From: Rosenbergiella nectarea
GTDB taxonomy: Bacteria; Pseudomonadota; Gammaproteobacteria; Enterobacterales; Enterobacteriaceae
Length of the DNA: 64,000 bases
Assembly: GCF_900111105.1 (NCBI RefSeq)
Contig: NZ_FOGC01000004.1
Span: 97,564 to 161,563, forward strand
Direction: 5' to 3'
Position 1 is the first letter of the stretch. Every line of letters starts with the position of its first letter. The notes below the pieces were generated by a model, which had not been told where the DNA came from, did not search any database, and saw only the letters and a list, made by a program, of their open reading frames with translations. The translations under genes were made by a program, and so were the position numbers. This document shows, piece after piece, positions 55,559 to 64,000 of this stretch.

Positions 55559-58500
55559 TTGAGCCAGGAATACATTGAAGATAAAGATATTGCACTAACC
55601 CCAATGAGTAGCGGACGTCGTCTATTAGAAGCATTATTGATTCTGGTTGCGCTGTTTGCCGTCTATTTGATGATCTCATTAGTGAGTTTTAACCCTTCTG
55701 ATCCAAGTTGGTCGCAAACGGCTTGGCACGAACCTATCCATAATTTGGGCGGTGGAATCGGTGCCTGGCTGGCGGATACGTTGCTCTTCATCTTCGGGAT
55801 GATGGCCTACGCTATCCCTGTCGTTATCCTGGGATTATGTTGGATTGCGCATCGCTACCGCTTCAAAGACCAACATTACATCGACTTTTTCGCGATTGGA
55901 CTGCGTCTAATTGGCGTGTTAAGCCTTGTCGTGACGACTTGCGGCTTAGCCTCGCTTAATGCCGATGATATCTGGTACTTCGCCTCGGGGGGGGTTATTG
56001 GGAGTTTAGTGAGTAGTGCCATGTCGCAGTATTTTGCTCCAGCCTTAGGCACGCTGATTTTGCTCTTTATCTGGGCTGCGGGTATCACGCTTTATACCGG
56101 TTGGTCTTGGCTGACGATTGCCGAAAAAATCGGTAATACCGTGATGCGTATAGCAACCTTTGCTAGCCATCGTCGGGGAGAAGAGTACTGGGAAGAAGAG
56201 GAAGAGGTTGAACAGCCTGCTGTAGAAACCACGACTCATGCAGAGGCTTCAGCACCGAAAGGTAGCAGAAGCGTATTCCGCCGCTTCGGGAATAAGCAAT
56301 CATCTGCTACGGCGTTTGCGGACCATGAAGATCCTTTATTGGCGCCCCGTCCTGCCACCCCAACATCTGCTACGCAAGACGACTATGATCCGCTGTTGGA
56401 TTATGATCCGTTATTGGATTATCAACCCACTCCCGCGAACCCCGCGGTTAAGCCTGAGCAATCAACGAACCAACCGGTGGCGTTTACCCCCTCGGCCATT
56501 GATCAGACGCCAAGTGTCGAGGCTGTGGTGGTTCAACCAGTCCATGACATGGCACAGCGCCCTGCGTCGATGATGTCTGACAGTCTTCATACTGAATCCT
56601 CAGCCCCTCCGGCGCAGATGCCAGAGCATACGGTATCGGTAGCTGAACCGCTGTCTCAGCCGGTATATCATTTTGAGATCCCAGCGGAAAGTCGCGAGTA
56701 TCAATCTACCTCGCAGCAAACGACCCAGGCCGAGGCGGTAACGCCGACGGTCGCGCCGCCAGCCAGCTATCCTGCAGTAGAGTCGCCACAAGCGTCTACA
56801 ACGGCGGCGAGTACAGCGACCGTCGCCGCAGCGACAGCCGCGTCGAGCGCTAAACCGTTGTCGCCTTTTGCGGCGGCTGCCAGTATGGGCAAATTGACGA
56901 CCCCTGATTTATCGGGTCAAAAACTTAAAGAGTCGGGGAACAGCGCTCAAGTCAAACAGGGGATAGGCCCGGAATTGCCTCGTCCTAATCCAGTTCGTAT
57001 CCCAACGCGCCGTGAGCTAGCTTCTTATGGCATCAAACTCCCGTCGCAACGACAAGCTGAAGAGAAGCTTCGTCAACGTGATGCAGTGGCCGATCAGGAA
57101 GAGCGTCATGATGATGAGCAAGCCATGCATAACGCTGAACTTGCCGCACAATTCTCCGCACAGCAAACGCAACGTTATGCTGAGGTTGGCTCTGCTGACA
57201 TTACTGAGCCAGACCCTGAAGAGCAGGCAGAACAAGAAGAGCTGGCTCGGCAATTTCATGCGGCGCAACAACAGCGTTATGAGCAGCCTGAAACCCGCGA
57301 TACGGCCCAAAAATCTCCGCTGTTAGACCTAGCCGATTTTAGCTTCTCGCCGATGGAAGAGTTAGTGACCGAGTCACCGAGTGAGCCGCTCTTCACGCTT
57401 ACGCCTTCCGAGCCGTCAGTCTCCCCACAGCCAGAGCCTGCGACGCCGGAGCCGGAATATAGTGAGACGGCAGCGCAGACGGCTGAACGCCAAACACCGG
57501 TTGAAGTCGAAAGCCACAGTGCGGCAAAAGACAGCTTATTCCACCCATTCTTGGTGAGACATGAACAGCCTTTAGCCAAACCGACAACCCCGTTACCGAT
57601 GCTGGATTTATTGACGGCCCCGCCGGCGGAAGAAGAGCCAGTCGATATGTTCGCGTTAGAGCAGACAGGGCAACTGGTGGAAGCGAGATTGGCCGATTTC
57701 CGTATCAAAGCGGATGTCGTAGGAATTTCGCCAGGCCCGGTGATCACCCGATTCGAGTTAGATCTCGCGCCTGGCGTGAAAGCCGCTCGCATCTCGAACT
57801 TATCCCGTGACCTCGCCCGTTCGCTTTCTGCTATTGCAGTGCGGGTGGTGGAAGTCATTCCGGGTAAACCTTATGTGGGTCTTGAACTGCCAAACCAGCA
57901 TCGTCAAACCGTTTATCTTCGAGAAGTGCTGGATTGCCCTGCGTTCCGTGATAACCCTTCACCGTTAAGTGTGGTACTCGGAAAAGATATCTCCGGCGAT
58001 CCGGTCGTGGCTGACTTAGGTAAAATGCCGCACTTACTGGTCGCCGGTACGACCGGGTCGGGTAAATCGGTCGGCGTCAACGCGATGATCCTCAGTATCT
58101 TGTATAAAGCCACGCCTGATGAAGTGCGCTTTATCATGATCGACCCGAAAATGTTGGAGTTATCGGTGTATGAAGGGATCCCGCATCTGTTAACCGAAGT
58201 GGTTACCGATATGAAGGATGCTGCCAATGCCTTGCGTTGGAGCGTGATGGAGATGGAGCGTCGCTATAAATTAATGTCGGCGCTTGGCGTTCGTAACCTA
58301 GCTGGTTACAACGAGAAAATTGAACAAGCAGAAGCCATGGGACGACCTATCCCCGATCCATTCTGGAAGCCGGGTGATAGTATGGATACTCAGCCGCCAG
58401 TATTGGAGAAACTGCCTTATATCGTGGTAATGGTCGACGAATTTGCCGACCTAATGATGGCAGTCGGTAAAAAAGTTGAAGAACTTATCGCCCGACTCGC

Positions 58501-59071
58501 GCAGAAAGCGCGTGCGGCCGGTATTCACTTGGTACTCGCTACGCAGCGTCCATCGGTAGATGTGATTACTGGCTTGATTAAAGCCAACATCCCGACACGG
58601 ATCGCCTTTACGGTCTCAAGTAAAATCGACTCGCGGACCATCCTGGATCAAGGTGGTGCTGAGTCCTTGCTTGGAATGGGGGATATGCTTTATATGCCGC
58701 CAAACTCATCAATGCCAGTACGGGTACATGGTGCCTTCGTGCGTGACCAAGAAGTGCATGCCGTGGTTCAAGATTGGAAAGCCCGTGGCCGTCCTCAATA
58801 TATTGAGAGTATTACCGCAGGCGATGAGAGCGAAAATGGTGCCGGGGGACTCGACGGCAATGGCGAAGATCTCGACCCGCTGTTCGATCAAGCGGTAGCC
58901 TTCGTGGTGGAAAAACGCCGTGCCTCTATTTCAGGCGTTCAGCGTCAATTCCGTATTGGTTATAACCGGGCTGCACGGATTATTGAGCAGATGGAAGCAC
59001 AGGGTATCGTCTCTGAGCCAGGAAATAACGGTAATCGAGAGGTTCTCTCACCCCCTCCTCACGAAATGTAA
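55559..59071 (+). CDS. ftsK: DNA translocase FtsK
   Basis: Couples chromosome-dimer resolution to division: four N-terminal membrane helices (about 1-200) anchor it at the septum, a long Pro/Gln/Glu linker follows, and a RecA-like motor pumps DNA. Motor motifs: GTTGSGKS (about 830-837), Walker [46 protein letters not shown]. The C-terminal gamma winged helix ([33 protein letters not shown]) reads KOPS and activates XerD. The start is TTG ([11 protein letters not shown]), aligning with E. coli. 1170 residues versus 1329; the difference lies in the linker, which contains an 18-bp tandem repeat. Confidence 0.97.
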   Translation: MSQEYIEDKDIALTPMSSGRRLLEALLILVALFAVYLMISLVSFNPSDPSWSQTAWHEPIHNLGGGIGAWLADTLLFIFGMMAYAIPVVILGLCWIAHRYRFKDQHYIDFFAIGLRLIGVLSLVVTTCGLASLNADDIWYFASGGVIGSLVSSAMSQYFAPALGTLILLFIWAAGITLYTGWSWLTIAEKIGNTVMRIATFASHRRGEEYWEEEEEVEQPAVETTTHAEASAPKGSRSVFRRFGNKQSSATAFADHEDPLLAPRPATPTSATQDDYDPLLDYDPLLDYQPTPANPAVKPEQSTNQPVAFTPSAIDQTPSVEAVVVQPVHDMAQRPASMMSDSLHTESSAPPAQMPEHTVSVAEPLSQPVYHFEIPAESREYQSTSQQTTQAEAVTPTVAPPASYPAVESPQASTTAASTATVAAATAASSAKPLSPFAAAASMGKLTTPDLSGQKLKESGNSAQVKQGIGPELPRPNPVRIPTRRELASYGIKLPSQRQAEEKLRQRDAVADQEERHDDEQAMHNAELAAQFSAQQTQRYAEVGSADITEPDPEEQAEQEELARQFHAAQQQRYEQPETRDTAQKSPLLDLADFSFSPMEELVTESPSEPLFTLTPSEPSVSPQPEPATPEPEYSETAAQTAERQTPVEVESHSAAKDSLFHPFLVRHEQPLAKPTTPLPMLDLLTAPPAEEEPVDMFALEQTGQLVEARLADFRIKADVVGISPGPVITRFELDLAPGVKAARISNLSRDLARSLSAIAVRVVEVIPGKPYVGLELPNQHRQTVYLREVLDCPAFRDNPSPLSVVLGKDISGDPVVADLGKMPHLLVAGTTGSGKSVGVNAMILSILYKATPDEVRFIMIDPKMLELSVYEGIPHLLTEVVTDMKDAANALRWSVMEMERRYKLMSALGVRNLAGYNEKIEQAEAMGRPIPDPFWKPGDSMDTQPPVLEKLPYIVVMVDEFADLMMAVGKKVEELIARLAQKARAAGIHLVLATQRPSVDVITGLIKANIPTRIAFTVSSKIDSRTILDQGGAESLLGMGDMLYMPPNSSMPVRVHGAFVRDQEVHAVVQDWKARGRPQYIESITAGDESENGAGGLDGNGEDLDPLFDQAVAFVVEKRRASISGVQRQFRIGYNRAARIIEQMEAQGIVSEPGNNGNREVLSPPPHEM
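56384..56419 (+). repeat. 18-bp tandem repeat in the ftsK linker
   Basis: Two copies of an 18-base unit, 56384-56401 and 56402-56419, differing at two positions, encode YDPLLD twice in a row. The reading frame is kept. E. coli FtsK has a single YDPLL in the corresponding part of the linker. Confidence 0.85.
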
Positions 59072-59090
59072 TCACACACTCGTGTTAAGA

Positions 59091-59118
59091 AATAGGCCAG
59101 AGTTCACTCTGGCCTATT
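59091..59118. terminator. hairpin between ftsK and lolA
   Basis: Perfect 12-bp stem AATAGGCCAGAG / CTCTGGCCTATT with loop TTCA, followed by TGTTT, 19 bases after the ftsK stop. Confidence 0.8.
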
Positions 59119-59232
59119 GTTTATGCAAAGAGTGCCCCCATATCAACTTTACACCCATTCTGCTGTTCGATCGGCAAAGTAGTAGCTAAAGTTATTCAAC
59201 CTCGAGCAAGAATTTATAAGGAATTACCAGTG

Positions 59233-59844
59233 ATGAAAAAGATGATCGTTGCCACAGGATTAATGGCGGGCTTACTTTCTGCACAGGCTTTTGCCGACGA
59301 TACTTCGGCGCTGCAATCACGCCTTAATAAAGTGAATAGCTTCCATGCAAGCTTTACCCAAAAGGTAACCGACGGTTCTGGTGCGAACGTGCAGCAAGGA
59401 CAAGGCGAATTATGGGTTAAGCGTCCCAGTCTTTTTAACTGGCATATGACAGCACCCGATGAAAGCACTATCATTTCAGATGGTAAAACGCTCTGGTTCT
59501 ATAATCCTTTCGTCGAGCAAGTCAGTGCTACGTGGCTAAAAAACGCGACCAGCAATACACCGTTTATGCTCATTGCCCGTAACCAACGATCCGATTGGAA
59601 AAACTACAATGTGACACAGCAGGGCGATCACTTTGCGTTAACCCCTAAAAATGGTGGCGGCAATCTGAAACAATTTACTATTGATGTCTCCCCAGAAGGG
59701 ACGATCAATCAGTTCAGCGCGATCGAACAAGATGGCCAACGCAGTAGTTATCAACTGCAAAGCCAGAAAAATGGTGCTATCGATCCTGCTAAATTCCAGT
59801 TCACTCCGCCGAAAGGCGTGACGGTGGACGATCAACGTCAATAA
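59233..59844 (+). CDS. lolA: outer-membrane lipoprotein carrier LolA
   Basis: Periplasmic chaperone that carries lipoproteins from LolCDE to LolB. Signal peptide [21 protein letters not shown], then [65 protein letters not shown] and [14 protein letters not shown]. 203 residues from ATG 59233, the E. coli length; GTG 59230 is one codon upstream. rarA follows after 16 bases, as in E. coli. Confidence 0.96.
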   Translation: MKKMIVATGLMAGLLSAQAFADDTSALQSRLNKVNSFHASFTQKVTDGSGANVQQGQGELWVKRPSLFNWHMTAPDESTIISDGKTLWFYNPFVEQVSATWLKNATSNTPFMLIARNQRSDWKNYNVTQQGDHFALTPKNGGGNLKQFTIDVSPEGTINQFSAIEQDGQRSSYQLQSQKNGAIDPAKFQFTPPKGVTVDDQRQ

Positions 59845-59860
59845 ATGAGTAAGGTTTACC

Positions 59861-61210
59861 GTGAGTAATTTATCCTTAGATTTTGCGCCTGCTGAATTCC
59901 AACCCCTTGCGGCGCGTATGCGTCCGACCACGCTTGATGATTATGTGGGACAGCAGCATATCCTCGCTCCCGGTAAACCCTTGGCGAAAGCCATCAAAGC
60001 AGGTCAGCTTCACTCGATGATCCTCTGGGGACCTCCCGGCACAGGGAAGACCACCTTGGCGGAAATTATGGCGTTTTACGCGCAGGCGCAAGTTTCGCGA
60101 GTCTCAGCGGTGACTTCTGGTATCAAGGAAATCCGTGAGGCGATCGAACTCGCCCGTATTAATCGTCAATCTGGTCAGCGCACCATTCTTTTTGTCGACG
60201 AGGTCCACCGATTTAACAAAAGCCAACAGGATGCGTTTTTACCGCATATTGAAGATGGCACCATCACCTTTATTGGCGCGACAACGGAAAATCCTTCGTT
60301 CGAATTAAATTCGGCACTCTTATCGCGTGCGCGGGTTTATTTACTGAAATCGCTGACGCTTCCAGAGGTCGAGACAATCCTTGATCACGCGATGGCCGAC
60401 ACATCACGCGGTCTGGCGGGACTGAACCTCCATCTACCGGAGTCTACCCGTAAAATGATTGCGGAGCTAGTCAATGGCGATGCGCGTCGCGCACTCAACA
60501 CTTTAGAGATGATGGCCGATATGGCGGAAGAATCGACTCAAGGCCAACGGCTTCTCTCGCCCGAACTGCTTACGGAAATCGCGGGCGAACGCAGCGCGCG
60601 GTTTGATAATAAGGGTGATCGTTTCTACGATTTAATTTCTGCCTTACATAAGTCAGTACGTGGGTCCTCCCCTGATGCAGCGCTGTATTGGTACGCCCGC
60701 ATTATCACCGCCGGTGGCGATCCGCTCTATGTGGCGCGGCGTTTATTAGCCATAGCGTCCGAGGATGTAGGCAATGCAGACCCGCGGGGGATGCAAGTGG
60801 CGTTAGCGGCGTGGGATTGTTATACCCGGGTAGGGCCAGCTGAGGGGGAGAGGGCTATTGCCCAAGCGCTGGTATATTTGGCCTGCGCGCCGAAGAGTAA
60901 TGCCGTCTATAACGCCTTTAACCAAGCGATGCAGGACGCCCGTCACTCAGCAGACTACGATGTTCCCGATCATCTGCGTAATGCGCCGACGGCGTTGATG
61001 AAAGAAATGGGGCTAAAAAAAGAGTATCGCTATGCTCACGATGAACCCCACGCCTATGCGGCAGGTGAGAACTATTTTCCGCCAGAAATGGCGGATAGAC
61101 AGTACTACCAGCCGACATCGCGAGGGTTAGAGGCCAAAATTGCCGAAAAACTCGCCTGGCTTACTGAACAGGATCATAATAGTCCGACAAAACGCTACCG
61201 CAGCAATTAA
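59861..61210 (+). CDS. rarA: replication-associated recombination protein RarA (MgsA)
   Basis: AAA+ ATPase related to clamp-loader subunits that acts at stalled forks with SSB. Walker [13 protein letters not shown] (about 57-64), Walker [21 protein letters not shown], sensor 1 [12 protein letters not shown], sensor 2 [12 protein letters not shown], and C-terminal tetramerisation region [14 protein letters not shown]. 449 residues, E. coli 447. GTG start. Lies between lolA and serS in the E. coli order. Confidence 0.96.
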   Translation: MSNLSLDFAPAEFQPLAARMRPTTLDDYVGQQHILAPGKPLAKAIKAGQLHSMILWGPPGTGKTTLAEIMAFYAQAQVSRVSAVTSGIKEIREAIELARINRQSGQRTILFVDEVHRFNKSQQDAFLPHIEDGTITFIGATTENPSFELNSALLSRARVYLLKSLTLPEVETILDHAMADTSRGLAGLNLHLPESTRKMIAELVNGDARRALNTLEMMADMAEESTQGQRLLSPELLTEIAGERSARFDNKGDRFYDLISALHKSVRGSSPDAALYWYARIITAGGDPLYVARRLLAIASEDVGNADPRGMQVALAAWDCYTRVGPAEGERAIAQALVYLACAPKSNAVYNAFNQAMQDARHSADYDVPDHLRNAPTALMKEMGLKKEYRYAHDEPHAYAAGENYFPPEMADRQYYQPTSRGLEAKIAEKLAWLTEQDHNSPTKRYRSN

Positions 61211-61226
61211 CATTCCGGTAATCTGA

Positions 61227-62576
<1,350 letters not shown>

Positions 62577-62593
62577 TCCTCGCGACTCTCGAG

Positions 62594-62624
62594 AAGCTCC
62601 ATCGTCAATGATGGGGCTTTTTTT
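62594..62624 (+). terminator. terminator after serS
   Basis: AGCTCCATC / GATGGGGCT (one G-T pair) with loop GTCAAT and a seven-T run, about 18 bases after the serS stop. Confidence 0.9.
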
Positions 62625-62729
62625 AGCCCTGAAACAAAAAGTGCCTTCGACGATTTTACTCGATTGACTTTGCCGTAATCCCTGCCATTATTCGCTCACT
62701 TTTTTTTCTTCTGAGCTATCCCAACCATC

Positions 62730-63890
62730 ATGTCGGCGCTATCACGTCCAGTTATTCTGCTATTAAGTGGCTTACTCCTTTTAACGGTTTGCATTGCTGT
62801 GCTTAATACACAGATCCCGCTATGGCTCTCCCATGAGTCCTGGTCTACCTTGCAAATAGGATTAATCAGTTCAGCATTCTTTACCGGAAATTTAACCGGG
62901 ACCTTGTTTGCCGGTAAACTGATTAACCGTCTGGGGTTTAACCGTAGTTACTACTTAGCCACGGCGATTTTTGCGATAGCCACCTTAGTCCTGGTATTGA
63001 GTCATTCTTTTGAGAGCTGGGCTTTTTGGCGTTTCATCGCGGGTAATGGCTGCGCCTTACTCTGGGTAATCGTGGAGAGCGCATTACTCTGCTCAGGTAC
63101 CCTTACGAATCGCGGACGCCTGCTCGCGGCGTATATGATTGTTTACTACCTTGGCACTGTCTTTGGGCAACTCTTTATCAGCGCAATGCCACTCTCGGTG
63201 ACCGCACTCGTCCCTGCGTTAGTGACCCTGATGATGCTAGCGATTATCCCGCTATTGTTTGTCGCGGTCACGGCGGGAGAAGCAGAAGAGGCGTTAGAAA
63301 CCCCGAAACAACCGGGTGTCATGAAGATGTTTTTTCGCCGTCAATCTCGTTTAGGGATTAACGGCTGTATTATCTCCGGTGTGGTATTGGGATCACTCTA
63401 TGGACTTATGCCGCTCTATCTTTCCCATAAGGGCATGAGTGACAGCAATGTGGGCTATTGGATGGCGTTATTAATCAGTGCAGGCATTATTGCCCAGTGG
63501 CCATTGGGGAAATTAGCTGATCGGTACGGACGTCTTTTGGTGTTACGTGTTCAAGTGTTTGTGGTGATCCTTGCGGCCATTGCCATGCTAATGAATGCTT
63601 CACTCGTAGCCGGATTATTCATTCTCGGTAGTGCAGGGTTCACCCTCTATCCGGTGGCGATGGCTTGGGCCTGCGAAAAGGTAAGTAAGAGCGAGCTTAT
63701 CCCGATGAATCAGGCATTACTGTTGAGTTATACCGCAGGGAGCCTAGCGGGGCCGGCGATTACGTCATTGCTAATGGAAACCTGGTCAGACAACATCTTG
63801 TTCGTGATGATTGCCATTGTTTCATTCGTTTATTTAATGATGCTGCTGCGTAAAACTGATCAGCAAGCGACGCCCATCGCTCACGCATAA
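62730..63890 (+). CDS. ycaD: MFS transporter YcaD
   Basis: Twelve-helix major-facilitator protein of unknown substrate; 386 residues, E. coli YcaD 382. Matches at [113 protein letters not shown]-like GKLADRYGR and [13 protein letters not shown]. No clear ribosome site before the ATG. A terminator overlaps the end of the gene. Confidence 0.95.
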   Translation: MSALSRPVILLLSGLLLLTVCIAVLNTQIPLWLSHESWSTLQIGLISSAFFTGNLTGTLFAGKLINRLGFNRSYYLATAIFAIATLVLVLSHSFESWAFWRFIAGNGCALLWVIVESALLCSGTLTNRGRLLAAYMIVYYLGTVFGQLFISAMPLSVTALVPALVTLMMLAIIPLLFVAVTAGEAEEALETPKQPGVMKMFFRRQSRLGINGCIISGVVLGSLYGLMPLYLSHKGMSDSNVGYWMALLISAGIIAQWPLGKLADRYGRLLVLRVQVFVVILAAIAMLMNASLVAGLFILGSAGFTLYPVAMAWACEKVSKSELIPMNQALLLSYTAGSLAGPAITSLLMETWSDNILFVMIAIVSFVYLMMLLRKTDQQATPIAHA

Positions 63891-63918
63891 AAAAAAGGCC
63901 TCTATTGAGGCCTTTTAA
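63889..63918. terminator. bidirectional terminator after ycaD
   Basis: AAAAGGCCTC / GAGGCCTTTT with loop TATT, A-run before and T-run after, between ycaD and the gene ending at 63929 on the other strand. Confidence 0.92.
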
Positions 63919-63928
63919 TTATACGACG

Positions 63929-64000
63929 TTAGCCTTGCGCAGGTTGACGCTTGGCCGCTTGTAATTTCTCATAAGCCGCTAACAACGATTGATGCGCAGG
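63929..64000 (-). CDS. C-terminal end of an unidentified gene, cut by the window edge
   Basis: The last 72 bases encode, on the minus strand, 23 residues in frame with a TAA: PAHQSLLAAYEKLQAAKR followed by QPAQG. The helical, Ala/Gln-rich end and the position just behind a terminator suggest a real gene, but there is too little to name a family. Confidence 0.5.
   Translation of the reverse strand, partial: PAHQSLLAAYEKLQAAKRQPAQG

Overview
This window is a stretch of a gammaproteobacterial chromosome of the order Enterobacterales. Nearly every protein can be recognised as the counterpart of an Escherichia coli K-12 protein of similar length. The gene order from uvrB to serS follows the 17-20 minute region of E. 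coli, with losses and one transposed block. Divergence from E. coli is moderate and many genes found there are absent (rimK, potFGHI, cspD, serW, ybjP and others), which suggests a family such as Erwiniaceae rather than Escherichia itself. The genus cannot be fixed from the sequence alone. I see no rRNA, tRNA, CRISPR array, prophage or insertion sequence.

Layout. (1) 1-7.4 kb: the end of uvrB, yvcK on the opposite strand, then a tightly coupled run moaA-moaB-moaC-moaD-moaE-yaiW-ybhL ending at a strong terminator. moaABCDE make molybdopterin. yaiW, an envelope lipoprotein gene, sits in this run by 1-base start/stop overlaps. (2) 7.4-9.7 kb: ybhQ and the RNA helicase gene rhlE. (3) 9.7-20.6 kb: a block foreign to this place in E. 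coli. dusC, yohD, pbpG, bglX and the tiny gene yohO keep the order and relative orientations they have near 48 min in E. coli, as one inverted unit. A YfcJ/YhhS-like transporter, the L,D-transpeptidase gene ldtB, a DUF3772 mechanosensitive channel and idi are interspersed. (4) 20.7-29.5 kb: a GNAT acetyltransferase, dinG with a LexA box, ybiB, rlmF, dps, rhtA, ompX, a small divergent gene that looks like mntS, mntR, a small membrane ORF and an H-NS-family gene. (5) 29.6-43.7 kb: ybiT, moeA-moeB, dacC, ybjG, ybjL, grxA, nfsA, rlmC, artPIQM with an ArgR-type operator, and amiD. (6) 43.7-64 kb: a possible gene remnant, poxB broken by a 5-bp tandem duplication, clpS-clpA, infA, cydD-cydC-aat, trxB, lrp, ftsK with a LexA box, lolA, rarA, serS, ycaD and the end of an unidentified gene.

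How the genes fit together: moaABCDE, moeA and moeB cover most of molybdenum-cofactor synthesis. mntR, mntS and dps form a manganese/oxidative-stress neighbourhood, with two MntR-type palindromes lying over the predicted mntS promoter. pbpG, dacC, ldtB, amiD and ybjG act in peptidoglycan maturation or its lipid-carrier cycle. ClpS/ClpA and Aat belong to the N-degron pathway. CydDC and TrxB handle thiol redox. dinG and ftsK carry SOS boxes.

I found no wholly new multi-gene system. The most informative non-routine signals are the mntS candidate with its double MntR operator, the exact 5-bp duplication that inactivates poxB, the conserved inverted 48-min block, the moa-yaiW-ybhL run, a MoaB with Asn where MogA-type proteins have Asp, the 46-residue tail on LdtB and the small AT-rich interval with an extra H-NS-like gene. 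Comparisons with E. coli are from memory; no search was run.
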